DNA from: an uncultured Oscillospiraceae bacterium
GTDB lineage: Bacteria > Bacillota > Clostridia > Oscillospirales > Acutalibacteraceae
Reading direction: 5' to 3'
DNA length: 58,126 nt
Assembly: GCA_949292425.1 (NCBI GenBank)
Contig: CASEZK010000028.1
Location: 1 to 58,126, forward strand
Shown here: positions 27,392 through 38,607 of the stretch, piece after piece
How the letters are laid out: each line of letters begins with the position of its first letter
Numbering within the stretch: position 1 is the first letter of the stretch
The notes under the pieces: model-generated
Database searches by the model: none
What the model was told of the DNA's origin: nothing
Seen by the model: the letters and a program-made list of their open reading frames with translations, nothing else
Program-made: the position numbers and the translations under genes

Positions 27392-28771
27392 CTATTCACC
27401 TACTTTGCGATAGTACTTATCTATAAATTTATCATCTATTCTTTTCAGTTCAGACTTTGGCAGCAACGACAAAAGTTGCCAGCCTATATTTAAAGTTTCT
27501 TCAATGGAACGGTTATTTTCATAGCCTTGAGAGACATACTTCTGTTCAAACTGATCTGCAAACTTTGCGTAAATTTTATCCATATCACTAAGAGCTGCTT
27601 CGCCCAAAATCACCATAAGCTCTTTAGCTTCTTTTCCTCTCGCATAAGCTGAAAAAAGCTGATTCATCACACTGGCGTGGTCTTCTCGAGTTTTGCCCCT
27701 CCCTATCCCTTTATCTTTAAGTCTAGAAAGTGACGGCAAGACATCAATTGGAGGAGTTATATTTTTCCTGTAAAGTTCTCTACTCAAAATAATTTGCCCT
27801 TCCGTGATATACCCTGTAAGGTCCGGTATAGGATGAGTTTTATCATCTTCCGGCATAGTTAATATCGGGATTAAAGTAATGCTACCATTTTTGTCCTTTT
27901 GCCGCCCTGCCCTTTCGTAAAGCGAAGCTAAATCTGTGTACATGTATCCAGGGTACCCTCTTCTGCCGGGGACTTCCTTCCTCGCTGAAGAAACTTCTCT
28001 TAATGCATCTGCATAATTAGTCACATCTGTCAGGATAACTAATACATGCATGCCTTTGTCAAAAGCCAAATATTCCGCCGCTGTGAGAGCCATCCTAGGC
28101 GTAGCTATTCTTTCTATTGCGGGGTCGTTTGCCAAGTTTATAAACATAACGCTGCGGTCTATTGCTCCTGTTTCCTTGAAGTTTTCAACAAAGAAATTTG
28201 CTTCTTCAAACGTTATACCTATTGCAGCAAAAACTACAGCAAATGCGTCTTTAGTCCCTACAACTTTCGCTTGTCTTGCTATTTGAGAAGCAAGGCGAGC
28301 ATGAGGAAGGCCGCTTCCTGAAAAAATAGGCAGCTTTTGTCCTCGTACCAACGTATTCAGCCCATCAATAGCTGATATTCCAGTTTGTATAAATTCACTA
28401 GGATAATTTCTCGCAACAGGATTCATAGCAAGACCATTTATATTAAGGCGTTTTTCAGGAATTATCTCAGGTCCATCATCTATTACCTTGCCTAAACCGT
28501 CAAACACGCGCCCTAATATATCTTCAGAAACGGGCAATTGCATACTTCTGCCCAAAAACTTAACTTTGCTGTTTGATAAATTGATCCCTGCTGAACTTTC
28601 AAAAAGCTGGACTAAAGCATTTGTCCCGTCTATCTCTAAAACTTTGCATCGTTTTTTTGTCCCATCTTCAAGCTCAATCTCTCCAAGGTCATCGTAGTTA
28701 ACATTACTTACTCCTCTCACCAAAACCAGCGGACCAGACACTTCTTCTATGGTTTTATATTCTCTTGGCAT
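27392..28771 (-). CDS. atpB: V/A-type ATPase subunit B
   Basis: 459 residues. Non-catalytic nucleotide-site subunit: the P-loop position reads [11 protein letters not shown] instead of a functional GxxxxGKT, as expected for B. The ATPase-family sequence [20 protein letters not shown] and the [11 protein letters not shown]...TREDH segment are present. Alternates with subunit A in the A3B3 head. Overlaps the A stop by one base (TAATG). Confidence 0.96.
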   Translation of the reverse strand: MPREYKTIEEVSGPLVLVRGVSNVNYDDLGEIELEDGTKKRCKVLEIDGTNALVQLFESSAGINLSNSKVKFLGRSMQLPVSEDILGRVFDGLGKVIDDGPEIIPEKRLNINGLAMNPVARNYPSEFIQTGISAIDGLNTLVRGQKLPIFSGSGLPHARLASQIARQAKVVGTKDAFAVVFAAIGITFEEANFFVENFKETGAIDRSVMFINLANDPAIERIATPRMALTAAEYLAFDKGMHVLVILTDVTNYADALREVSSARKEVPGRRGYPGYMYTDLASLYERAGRQKDKNGSITLIPILTMPEDDKTHPIPDLTGYITEGQIILSRELYRKNITPPIDVLPSLSRLKDKGIGRGKTREDHASVMNQLFSAYARGKEAKELMVILGEAALSDMDKIYAKFADQFEQKYVSQGYENNRSIEETLNIGWQLLSLLPKSELKRIDDKFIDKYYRKVGE

Positions 28772-30540
28772 TATTCTTCCTCCTCTCTCACCGCATTTTC
28801 AGCTTCTTTTGCCATTTCTTTGAGTATTTCCTCATACTCTTTTTCAAGGTCATCTTTTTCCACATATTTAAATCGTCCTATTTTTTCCCGGCTTTTAAAT
28901 TTTAAAATTTCTTCCACTTCAACACCATTCGTAATTAGTTCGTTTGCGGTTTCTTGAAATTTAAAAATTAAACTCAGCATGAGAAACTGCTTATTTAACG
29001 AAGTATACGTATCTACTTCATGAAAAGCGTTTTGGTGTAAGAAATCTTCGCGTATAGATCTAGCTATTTCAAGTTTCAGCCTGTCAGATGCAGATAATGC
29101 ATCCATTCCTACAAGCTTGACTATTTCCTCTAAGTTTGCTTCTTCTCCAAGAATTTTTACACACTCTTGCCTAAGATTCAGCCAATTTTCATTAACATGC
29201 TCACAAAACCATTTCCCTAAACTGTCTATATATAGTGAATAGCTGTTTAGCCAGTTTATAGCTGGAAAATGCCGCTTATATGCAAGGTTTGAATCAAGTC
29301 CCCAAAAAACTTTTACTATCCTTAAAGTTGCTTGAGACACTGGTTCAGAAATATCTCCACCAGGCGGCGAAACAGCACCTATAACGCTAAGAGTTCCTTC
29401 TCTTTTATCGCTGCCTTTAGCTATTACTCTGCCGGCACGTTCATAGAACTGAGCTAACCTGCTACCTAAATATGCCGGATAGCCTTCTTCGCCAGGCATT
29501 TCTTGTAACCGACCAGACATTTCCCTTAAGGCTTCTGCCCAGCGGGATGTGGAATCTGCCATCAAAGCTACAGAGTATCCCATGTCTCTAAAGTACTCAG
29601 CTATAGTAATGCCAGTATATATGGATGCTTCTCTTGCTGCCACCGGCATGTCTGAAGTGTTTGCTATTAATACCGTTCGTTCCATCAGAGAGCGCCCTGT
29701 TTTGGGGTCTATAAGCTCTGGAAACTCATTTAGAACATCGGTCATTTCGTTTCCACGCTCACCGCAACCTATATATACTATTATATCTGCGTCGGCCCAC
29801 TTGGCTAGCTGATGCTGCACTACCGTTTTCCCGCTACCAAATGGTCCTGGTACTGCAGCGACTCCACCTTTAGCCATTGGAAAAAGTGTATCTATAACGC
29901 GCTGACCCGTAATCAAAGGCTCATTTGGGATAAGTTTATGTTTATATGGTCTTGGAACCCTCACAGGCCATTTTTGAAATAATTTAATTTCCTTTTCTTC
30001 ACCGTCTTCACTTTGAATAACAGCTACTACATCATTGACGGTGAATTCCCAGTCGTAAATCTTTTTTATTGTACCATTTATACCAGTCGGAACCATTATT
30101 TTATGCCTTACTATCGGCGTTTCCAAAACTGTCCCAATAACATCCCCAGAAACAACCTCATCGCCTACTTTGACTTCTGAACTAAAATTCCATTTTTTAT
30201 CCCTGTTCAAAGGTAAAACTTCTTTTCCTCTTTCTAGGTTGTTGCCAGATATCTTTTTTATTTCACCAAGCGGACGCTGGATACCGTCAAAAATATTGCC
30301 AATGAGTCCTGGTCCCAGTTCTACACTTAGAGGCTCATTTGTAGATACTACAGGAGCACCGGGTCCAAGCCCTGTCGTTTCTTCATATACTTGTACGGAT
30401 GCGTCACCAGAATGCATCTCAATAATTTCACCAATTAACTTTTCGTTACCTACCTTAACAACGTCAAACATGTTGGCTTGTTTCATATCTGATGCTATAA
30501 CCAGCGGTCCTGCAACCTTCTTTATTACGCCAGATTTCAT
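28771..30540 (-). CDS. atpA: V/A-type ATPase catalytic subunit A
   Basis: 589 residues from the ATG at 30540 behind GAGGTGA (the frame is open to 30564). Catalytic P-loop [13 protein letters not shown] (about 230-242), the A-specific non-homologous insert around 110-190, and [17 protein letters not shown]. Hydrolyses or makes ATP. Follows subunit F after 67 bases. Confidence 0.97.
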   Translation of the reverse strand: MKSGVIKKVAGPLVIASDMKQANMFDVVKVGNEKLIGEIIEMHSGDASVQVYEETTGLGPGAPVVSTNEPLSVELGPGLIGNIFDGIQRPLGEIKKISGNNLERGKEVLPLNRDKKWNFSSEVKVGDEVVSGDVIGTVLETPIVRHKIMVPTGINGTIKKIYDWEFTVNDVVAVIQSEDGEEKEIKLFQKWPVRVPRPYKHKLIPNEPLITGQRVIDTLFPMAKGGVAAVPGPFGSGKTVVQHQLAKWADADIIVYIGCGERGNEMTDVLNEFPELIDPKTGRSLMERTVLIANTSDMPVAAREASIYTGITIAEYFRDMGYSVALMADSTSRWAEALREMSGRLQEMPGEEGYPAYLGSRLAQFYERAGRVIAKGSDKREGTLSVIGAVSPPGGDISEPVSQATLRIVKVFWGLDSNLAYKRHFPAINWLNSYSLYIDSLGKWFCEHVNENWLNLRQECVKILGEEANLEEIVKLVGMDALSASDRLKLEIARSIREDFLHQNAFHEVDTYTSLNKQFLMLSLIFKFQETANELITNGVEVEEILKFKSREKIGRFKYVEKDDLEKEYEEILKEMAKEAENAVREEEE

Positions 30541-30607
30541 AATCTTCACCTCAGTTAAGTACACTTACCATAAAGGCTGCGCCCTTAAATAGTAAGTAAA
30601 AACATCT

Positions 30608-30922
30608 TCATATATCTAAAATATTACTTCCTACAGCTCTTTCGATAGATTTTCTAACATTTTCTAACCCTATTTTAGCACTTTTGTCGCTACCAGGAAT
30701 AGGAACAAGCGCAGCATTATAATTAACCTGATAGTATTCTAATCGCTCATTTAAATCCTGTGCAACTTTTTCCGTCAAATAAATAATCCCATACTCAAGT
30801 TTTATTAACTCTTTAATTTTCTTTTCAGCTCCAGTGGCATCATCAATTTCAAAAACATTCAACCCTAATGCTGAAAACCCAATTATGCTTTCTTTTTCTC
30901 CTATAACTGCAACTTTATGCAT
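30608..30922 (-). CDS. atpF: V/A-type ATPase subunit F
   Basis: 104 residues, small Rossmann-like fold beginning HKVAVIGEKESIIGF, then IIYLTEKVAQDL and LVPIPGSD typical of subunit F (NtpG). Sits on the D shaft and regulates the motor. Its start overlaps the end of subunit C by 8 bases. Confidence 0.94.
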   Translation of the reverse strand: MHKVAVIGEKESIIGFSALGLNVFEIDDATGAEKKIKELIKLEYGIIYLTEKVAQDLNERLEYYQVNYNAALVPIPGSDKSAKIGLENVRKSIERAVGSNILDI

Positions 30923-31895
30923 AAGTTTGTCGTAACCTTTCTTTTATTGTTTCAGTTTTTAGCCCTATTTTTTTACTTATATAAACCATTCTAACTATTT
31001 TCATTTCATTTTCTTTTGCTAAAAAATAAGCTATAACAGGAGCTATAGTAAAAGAATTACTTTTCTGTTCTTTCGCCAACTTAATAAGTTCATCTTCGAT
31101 GCATTTATCGAATAAAACCAAAGAATCTTTTAAAACTGTCACAAAAGTCCCATAATCTGTAGTTAAAAGGTAATCATAAAGTAAACCTAAACTTTCACTG
31201 GCAGTTTTCACCAACTTTTCTTTATCTAAAGTATCACATTTAACTATAGCCCTGCTCAAAAATTGCTTAGACTTTTCATATTTGCAACTTCTTATTGCTG
31301 TTTTTATATTACAGCTTGCCACAAAAAGTTCGGCATACTTTCGCACAAAATCTAATTTCGTACATTTTTTTATTTCATTTATCGCTTCTAACATCCCAGT
31401 ATCTATAATAGTATCGCACAACTGAGCATCGTTAGTCTTAAGCAACACGTCAAAGGCATCTTTGGCACAATTTTTTATATAAATCGGCAAAATTTCAAAA
31501 TTTCGTTCTTTTAAAGCATCAACAATCGCCTCTATTTTGATGTTTCCATAAGGAAGAAATTCCCCTTCAACAATTTTACCAGTGATAAATGATTTTATCG
31601 CTAATTTCAAATTATTAAAGTCAAACCTATACAGTATTAAGTTTAGTTCATTAGGCAAAGCTCCGTTAAAGAGAGATAGTTTCTTGACAATTTTTAAGGC
31701 TTTACAGATTTCAAAAGAAACTATTTCATCTATATTCCCCGTGTTTAAGCTCTCTGCCCACGAATAATTTTTCAAAAATTTTATACAATCATCATAACTT
31801 TTCATTGAAAGCATAGAGTTAATGTCCTGCTGTGTAAGTAGATAATTTTCTAAAAATCTAATATTTGCAACCGCATAAGTATATAATTCCTTAAT
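30915..31895 (-). CDS. atpC: V/A-type ATPase subunit C, probable AUU start
   Basis: The first conventional start is ATG at 31814 (299 residues), but the same frame continues upstream with 27 residues that look like the missing subunit C N-terminus (KELYTYAVANIRFLENYLL, then TQQDINS). This stretch has no ATG, GTG or TTG. The only sensible start is ATT at 31895, six bases after GAGGGGGG and directly after the subunit E stop, giving 326 residues, close to the family size. Subunit C (d-like) links the rotor ring to the central shaft. Confidence 0.82.
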   Translation of the reverse strand: MKELYTYAVANIRFLENYLLTQQDINSMLSMKSYDDCIKFLKNYSWAESLNTGNIDEIVSFEICKALKIVKKLSLFNGALPNELNLILYRFDFNNLKLAIKSFITGKIVEGEFLPYGNIKIEAIVDALKERNFEILPIYIKNCAKDAFDVLLKTNDAQLCDTIIDTGMLEAINEIKKCTKLDFVRKYAELFVASCNIKTAIRSCKYEKSKQFLSRAIVKCDTLDKEKLVKTASESLGLLYDYLLTTDYGTFVTVLKDSLVLFDKCIEDELIKLAKEQKSNSFTIAPVIAYFLAKENEMKIVRMVYISKKIGLKTETIKERLRQTYA

Positions 31896-31897
31896 TT

Positions 31898-32500
31898 TTA
31901 TCCCCCCTCATTAAAAAGTATTTTATTTAACTCATCGCATATACTGTCAACATTGTCGTTAAACAAAGCGTCGATTGTACAATTTTCTTCTATCTCACCG
32001 TAAGATATAATAAATCCTCCAGAAAAATCTCTCGCTGTTTTTGAAATCTCAATTTTAATATTATTTTTCTTCTCAAGTTTCGAAATTTCTAATTTAATAT
32101 TATCCGGCATCCTATTTAAGTCATCTTTAGAAAAAATTAATGTACAGTCGTCTTTCGACACACGGTTTTTAAATATTTTTAAAAGAAAAGCAAAATATTC
32201 ACAGTCAGATAAATTCATTAAATACTTTTTGGCAAAGTCAATAGTATCAGACACTATTTTAGATTTTTCAGCCAATATAGCCCTTTTCTTTTCAATCAAA
32301 GCCAATGACTTTGCTCTCTCTACTGTAAGTTTAGCAATCTTTTCTGTTTTATCAGTCATATCTAAGCTCATTCCGGTAGCTTTCTGATTCGCAGCTTTAA
32401 AAATGTTTTCAGCCTTTAACTTTGCGTCATCTAAAATTTTTCCTGCTAGTTTGTTGGCATCATCTTCTATACTTTTGACTATATTCTCTACACCTGTCAT
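31898..32500 (-). CDS. atpE: V/A-type ATPase subunit E
   Basis: 200 residues. N-terminal long charged helix rich in Ala and Lys (1-90), followed by the globular domain that ends in GGFIISYGEIEENCTIDALF, the usual subunit E ending. Pairs with subunit H/G as peripheral stalk. Its end carries the G-rich tract that likely serves as the ribosome site of subunit C. Confidence 0.93.
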   Translation of the reverse strand: MTGVENIVKSIEDDANKLAGKILDDAKLKAENIFKAANQKATGMSLDMTDKTEKIAKLTVERAKSLALIEKKRAILAEKSKIVSDTIDFAKKYLMNLSDCEYFAFLLKIFKNRVSKDDCTLIFSKDDLNRMPDNIKLEISKLEKKNNIKIEISKTARDFSGGFIISYGEIEENCTIDALFNDNVDSICDELNKILFNEGG

Positions 32501-32518
32501 TACTAAAGGCCCTCGCTA

Positions 32519-33001
<483 letters not shown>

Positions 33002-35014
33002 TTAAATATCCTCCTTGATTTTATAATATTTTGTATTTATTGAAAATGGGGAAAACTTTTTGCCTCCACCCTCATAAAACTTACTAAAGAATTCCACAAA
33101 CTGTAATCTATTGGTGTGAACGTAAGCTCCCAATAAATTTATGCCTATGTTCATCGTATGTCCTATCAAAAAAATAGTCGTAAATACAATAACACCCAGC
33201 ACACCTGAACCTGCAACAACCCCCATTTTATTGAACACCTGCGCTATAACTCCAGTGGCTAGTCCAAGAGCCAGAAGCCTTGAGTAAGAAAATACGTCAC
33301 TTACGTAGCTTGTTACTCCATATAAACTGTAAAGCCCTTTTAAAAGTCGTTTGAAAGGATTTTTGCTTTTTCTCCCAGAAGTTAGAACAATGGTTAAAGC
33401 ACCTACGGCTATACATATCCACGATGCATTTGCGGCTGTCTTTGATAATACAAAACTTAAAGTAAGTAATTTTGTCATCATTGGCATCGACAATAAATAA
33501 ATTACACTTCCGCCTACAAGCAAATACCACGATATTACGTCATAAAATATGTCTTTATATTTCTTTGCCTTGAAAAGTTGGCATGTCTTTAAAAACAGGC
33601 CCGCAAACAAATGCAAAATGCCAAAGCCAAAAGAATATGCTAACATTCTCATAGGTTCATTCAGTGGAACAAACCACAGCGCCGGAATAGTTATTTTATG
33701 ATGAAAAAACGTTTCTGAAATCACTTCTATAGCATCTCCAAAGTAGCTTCCAAACATAATCCCCCAGAAGGTTGTAGATATTCCACAGTAAAGAAACATA
33801 TTGAGCGATTTTTTAAGACCCGACTCCATATTTTTAAATTTTATCAATGCAAATAGACAACCAATAGTAATTAATATTCCGTAGGCAGCATCTGAAAGCA
33901 TAAGTCCAAATAAAATATAGTAGAAAAATGCCATAGTAGAAGTTGGATCAACTTCACCTTTTCCAGGTAAACTATAACTTTCCAGAACTGGTTCTACGGG
34001 CGAAGCTAAAGCTGAATTTTTTAATAATATAGGAAACTCACCATCTTCTACAGAAGAAAACTCAAACGCCACAGTAAAGTTGTTTGATAAAACTTTTTCT
34101 ATTTTTTTTTGTTCTTTTTCAGGCACAAAACCAAATAACATAAACGTATGCTTAGTATACTGAAGTTTAGATATAACCTCATATTTCTCTGAGCGAATAC
34201 TATAGTAGTCAATGATAAACCTCATTGCATTTCTTGCACCTTCATAGCTTGCTATAAGTTTACCAAAGTCATCTATGTCTTCTTTTAAAGATTTTATCTT
34301 CTCAGAAATTTTTTCTATTTTATACTCTGGGGTATGTTTTGTAATGCTAACAGGCGGCAAAAAGCCCATATTTTTAAGTGCTTCTTCTACATCTATGCTA
34401 TTTTCCTTTTTACAAACTACAAAAACATACGTTGCATCTATACTTTTGCTCACTATTTCAAACTCTATATTTTCAATGTCAGGAGCAAATTTCTTAAAAA
34501 CTGCCAATAAACTTTCTTTATCTTGTTCTCCTGGAACAGTTCCTATGAAAGCTTTCGTAAATTTTGTACCTTTAAAGTTCATATTCACGTCTAAGTTCAT
34601 CCAAGGCTTTAAAGAATCCTTTTTTAAAGCAAGTCTTACAATTTCTGCCTCTTTCTCCAAAATGGTATTTTGCGCATCGCAGATTGTATAAGCCATCCGC
34701 ATTATTTCCTGTGCATTATCTACAAATTCATAATAATCTTCCTTAGAGATAGAATCTCTTCCAACCAGCGATGAGACTTTTTTGCCTTTGCTCGCCGTAA
34801 AATGGTCTAAAATTTCCAACGCGTCGCTAGCTACTTTTGCGTTACTTTTGAAAACCTCAATAGATTGCTTTGCATCTATCTTTTCAAACAACTCATCTTG
34901 CATTTCGCTATTTTCAACTTGAACCACTCCGGCTCTTTGAATAGACTCTAATATATTCTTCCTGTCCTTTTTTAAAGCGCACAAAGCAAGTTTTTTCATT
35001 TTCACAATAGCCAT
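33002..35014 (-). CDS. atpI: V/A-type ATPase subunit I
   Basis: 670 residues. The N-terminal cytoplasmic half (1-350) is coiled-coil rich; the C-terminal half has seven or eight membrane helices including LSDAAYGILITIGC and the GLATGVIAQVFNKMG helix. It is the stator a-type subunit with ion half-channels. GGTGAAAG precedes the ATG. Directly followed by K. Confidence 0.95.
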   Translation of the reverse strand: MAIVKMKKLALCALKKDRKNILESIQRAGVVQVENSEMQDELFEKIDAKQSIEVFKSNAKVASDALEILDHFTASKGKKVSSLVGRDSISKEDYYEFVDNAQEIMRMAYTICDAQNTILEKEAEIVRLALKKDSLKPWMNLDVNMNFKGTKFTKAFIGTVPGEQDKESLLAVFKKFAPDIENIEFEIVSKSIDATYVFVVCKKENSIDVEEALKNMGFLPPVSITKHTPEYKIEKISEKIKSLKEDIDDFGKLIASYEGARNAMRFIIDYYSIRSEKYEVISKLQYTKHTFMLFGFVPEKEQKKIEKVLSNNFTVAFEFSSVEDGEFPILLKNSALASPVEPVLESYSLPGKGEVDPTSTMAFFYYILFGLMLSDAAYGILITIGCLFALIKFKNMESGLKKSLNMFLYCGISTTFWGIMFGSYFGDAIEVISETFFHHKITIPALWFVPLNEPMRMLAYSFGFGILHLFAGLFLKTCQLFKAKKYKDIFYDVISWYLLVGGSVIYLLSMPMMTKLLTLSFVLSKTAANASWICIAVGALTIVLTSGRKSKNPFKRLLKGLYSLYGVTSYVSDVFSYSRLLALGLATGVIAQVFNKMGVVAGSGVLGVIVFTTIFLIGHTMNIGINLLGAYVHTNRLQFVEFFSKFYEGGGKKFSPFSINTKYYKIKEDI

Positions 35015-35033
35015 ATACTTTCACCACCTAAAA

Positions 35034-35348
35034 TCAAGTTTGGCATATCATTTCAATTATTTTTTCTATAGCTTTTTTCCTTTTACTTTCTGCTAAATTT
35101 CTTATCTCTTTTATTTCTCTGTCGGCTTCTTTTTCCGCGTTTAATAAAATCTGTTTAGCTTCATTTTTAGAAAAGTTAACTCTTAAGTCGGTTTTAGCTT
35201 TAGCTTCTTTCATTTTTGAAGCAATTACAGTTTCTGCCTCAGTTTTAGCCTTTTCTTCTATCAACTTAGCTTTCTCGCTAGCCAGTTTTTGTAAATTTTC
35301 AGCTTCAATTTCGGCATTTTTTATTTTATCTATAATTTCTTTAGCCAA
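35034..35348 (-). CDS. atpH: V/A-type ATPase subunit H/G (peripheral stalk)
   Basis: About 104 residues, almost entirely an Ala/Lys/Glu-rich coiled coil, as expected for the stalk subunit that pairs with E. First gene of the ATPase operon. Tandem TTG codons lie at 35351 and 35348 after GGGGGTGA; the second has better spacing. It is close behind the MORN gene (20 bases), so the ATPase operon may share a promoter with it. Confidence 0.88.
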   Translation of the reverse strand: MAKEIIDKIKNAEIEAENLQKLASEKAKLIEEKAKTEAETVIASKMKEAKAKTDLRVNFSKNEAKQILLNAEKEADREIKEIRNLAESKRKKAIEKIIEMICQT

Positions 35349-35368
35349 CAAATCACCCCCTCTGCTAA

Positions 35369-37798
35369 TCAGTTATAACCACTCATAAAATTATAAGATA
35401 CCCCAGACTCAAAATTTATCTTCGAGCTTCCAAAAACTTCGCTTTCAAAAAATTTACCTTTTAATTTTTCACCATTATTTTTGTAAATGACACCATTTCC
35501 TTTAGGAACACCATTTAAAAAGTCGCCTGTATATCTGTGGTCAGCGTACAAGACAGTGCCTTTTCCAACAGGTTTGCCATTTTTCAAAAGCCCTGAGTAA
35601 AGCCCACCCAGCATTTCTTTTTCTATAACATAATTTGGTCCAAATCTGTAGTTTATATATTCCGTATCTGCCATATCATCGCATTCTGATAATGGCTGCA
35701 ACTTTTTTAAGAATACTCTCATACTGTTAAGCTCATTGCCGTTTGCAAAAATACCTTCAAACTCTTTTTCGCCATATTCCGTAAACTTACAGCCCATTCC
35801 GTTGCGTTTGCCGGCACGAATGTTCCCATCGTAAATTATATTCAAGTCTGGATATTTATACTCTTTTAAATAGACCAATTCATCCTTATCAAAAAGACAT
35901 TCTTTCACAACTTTACCGTCATATACTTCATTTATTCTGCCTTGTTTATTGCCATTTTCAAAAAATCCTACAAATCTAGGCTTAGCCTTTTCATACGTCA
36001 GACCTATACCATTGTATTTGTCGTCCTTCCAATGACCGATATATTCAAGTTCATCATCTCTTAACTGCTTACCAAAGCCATTCTTTAAGCCGTCTTTAAA
36101 ACTACCATCATAAACACATTTGCCATGTTCAAAAAGTTTCCCTTTGCCGTTATACAGGTTATTTTCAAAGTTCCCCTCATATACTTTTTCACCGTTTATA
36201 TAGAGGATTCACTCTCCACAATAGGCGTCTTCATCGAAATTCCCTTTGTAAATAACTTCACCATCTGAATTAAATTCCAGCAATACGCCCGTAGCAAGAC
36301 CTGCCTCAAATAACCCCTTCAGGTAATTTCCGTTGTTTAAATACTTAGTTCCCTCTCTGTTATACAGGTTGTCTTTCCAGTTGCCTTCATATATTTTACG
36401 GTTTTTACTGTCAAATTCGCACGCAAAACCATTTACCTTACCGCATTTAAATTGTCCCTCTATTCTACGCCCATCGTCCAAGTATAAAATGCCTTGTCCA
36501 TCGTACGAGTCATTTTTCCAGCTGCCTTTATACTTAACCGTCCCATCGCGGTTATACTCTACACCACTGCCACATTTTTTACTGTCAGTTTCCGATAGTT
36601 CTCCACTATAAGCCAAATTGCCGTCTTCATCGAACAAAGTGCATTTACCCATAAATGACCCTGCTTTAAAGTTTTTTACCATAAAGCCTTCACCATTGGA
36701 TCTATATTCCAATGCAGCGCCAACTCGTTGCCTATCAACTATTTTGCCTGCAAACAACAGATTACCATTTTTATCGAAAATTGCACTTGTTTTTCCTAAT
36801 TTATCTTTCTCAAAGGAACTTAATAAAATTTTTTCACCATTCTTTGAAAATTGTACTCCAAAGCCAGACTTTTGATCTTCTTTAAATTTTCCGACATAGC
36901 ACAGTTCTCCAGAACTATAGCGATAAACTCCAAAGCCGTCTTTTTTATCGTTTTTGTAGTCTCCTTCATATGCTGTCACACCGCTTGAAGTTACAGTCCT
37001 ACCAAAGCCTGACCTCATTTTATCTTGCAAATGTCCGAAATAAAAAAGAACCTCTCCTCTATCAGTCTTTATAGTTTTACCGTAAGTTTTGCTAAAAGGG
37101 CAAGCATTCTTTTCTTTATAGCAAATAAACCTTTTAATGTCACCTTCCACATTTTGTTTATCATTGCAACTGTTCTGGTTTTCAGGCTCTACAGTAGTTA
37201 AAGATTTGTCTTCTTTATCCTTTTCTGCTTGCTTATTAAGTAAAACGACCTGACTCTTAGTATAACAGCAAAAATTTCCGGTACTTGTCTTACAAATAAG
37301 CATAGCTACACTTTCATCGCCACTTTTTAATTTAGAACACTCGACAGGGTAAATCTCATATGACATGCAACTACCAGAAAGCATTTTTTCTGTAACTTTT
37401 ATATTTTCGCTATCAGGCAACCTTTCAAATGTGATTTTGCCATACTTGCGGTAGTACTCACTTTTCATCCAGTTGTGCTTGCTATCAAAAAATATCACTT
37501 TCGTAAGTTTTTTATCTGTTCCTTGAACCTGTAGCTGATAGCTGCCATCCTTCTCTTCCTTGACTTTCTCAAGAAGCTTGTCTTTCAACATTTTTTTCCA
37601 TCTAAGAGGCTTATCTTTTTCCAAAACGTACGAATAGTGATAGACTTCTCCATCAATTTCTTTTATTATTTTATTTTTTTGACGTTTATTGTAAACAAAA
37701 AAGTTGTATCGTATTTCTGAAAGTAAATCTGAATTTATATAGTCGCACTGCGGGCAAAATATGGAATAATAAATATTATTTTTACTAAATTCAGTCAT
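35369..37798 (-). pseudogene. MORN-repeat protein interrupted by an in-frame TGA
   Basis: One long frame of about 810 codons: an N-terminal part with CPQCDY (about residues 16-21) and no known domain up to about 250, then many MORN repeats of the pattern YxGxxxxGxxxGxGxxxxxxG to the end. A single TGA at 36209-36211 splits it. It falls where GGA (Gly) is expected in a repeat (YCGE-stop-ILYINGEKVYEG), and the next 279 codons stay open in the same frame. A later GTG at 35908 could restart. ATG at 37798 follows TTAGGAG. MORN arrays often bind membranes or proteins; function here unknown. Nonsense mutation is likeliest. Confidence 0.8.
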
Positions 37799-37842
37799 TA
37801 TCAAAAAGCTCCTAACAATTTCTTACACTTCACTAAAAATAT

Positions 37843-37869
37843 ATTATATCATCTCAAAAAATTTTTCAA
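37843..37869 (-). promoter_or_regulatory. Possible promoter for the MORN gene / V-ATPase operon
   Basis: On the minus strand TTGAAA (37864-37869) and TATAAT (37843-37848) with a 15-base spacer, short but usable (a shifted TAATAT gives 17). It is the only promoter-like pair seen upstream of the MORN gene and the ATPase genes. Confidence 0.4.
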
Positions 37870-37947
37870 GGATTTTATAAACAATAAAAGTATGATATAA
37901 TAGTATAAACTTAAATAAAATTACGACATAATAAGCGAGGATATTTT

Positions 37948-38607
37948 ATGATAAATGAAAATATTTTTACATTTACTCTTACACAATTGAAAAACTTCTT
38001 GCCACATATCTTTTCAGCCTTGGTTATATTGACTGTAGGATGGTACTTATCTGGAAAACTCACAAACATAATAAGCAACGCTATAAGAAACGCTAAAGTC
38101 GATGAAGGTATCATAACATTTTTTGGCTCTATCATAAAAATTTTATTTCGCATTATAGTGATTTTAGCCGCTCTGTCAAAGATCGGAATAAATATATCTT
38201 CTATGATAGCTGCACTTGGAGCTACTTTTGTAACAGTCGGTATTGCTTTAAAAGACAGTCTTTCAAACATCGCAAGTGGGACAATTATCATTATAAATAA
38301 GCCATTTAAGGTCGGGGATTTTCTAGAAATCGGTACTCATTCCGGCAAGGTAATGAGTATAGAACTTATGTTTACCACGCTTGTTACACATGACGACAAA
38401 GAATTAATAGTTCCAAATTCTAAATTAACTTCATGTGAAATAATAAACTGTAGTAAACAGAAAACCGAGCAAGTTGAGTCTACTTACATTCCCAAAAACG
38501 TAAAGGATAAGCTTAAACAGATAGTTCAGAACAATACCATAACAGATAAACACAAAGAAGCACTGGATAAACAGTCTCATAAGGAGGATGACAATAATGA
38601 AATTTGA
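37948..38607 (+). CDS. Short MscS-type mechanosensitive channel
   Basis: 219 residues. Membrane helices near 17-37, 60-78 and the pore helix ALGATFVTVGIALKDSLSNIASG, followed by the beta domain (FKVGDFLEIG, THDDKELIVPNSKL). The C-terminal alpha-beta cage of canonical MscS (about 280 residues) is replaced by a short, charged, Lys/Asp-rich tail. Releases solutes on osmotic downshift. Overlaps the DUF4364 start by 11 bases. A TATAAT at 37896-37901 lies upstream but lacks a good -35. Confidence 0.88.
   Translation: MINENIFTFTLTQLKNFLPHIFSALVILTVGWYLSGKLTNIISNAIRNAKVDEGIITFFGSIIKILFRIIVILAALSKIGINISSMIAALGATFVTVGIALKDSLSNIASGTIIIINKPFKVGDFLEIGTHSGKVMSIELMFTTLVTHDDKELIVPNSKLTSCEIINCSKQKTEQVESTYIPKNVKDKLKQIVQNNTITDKHKEALDKQSHKEDDNNEI

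Noticed and set aside
36209..36211. Reassignment of TGA to glycine
   Set aside because: TGA ends several intact genes in this window (dnaX, MscS, DUF4364, spoIIIAH), and only this one gene has an internal TGA.
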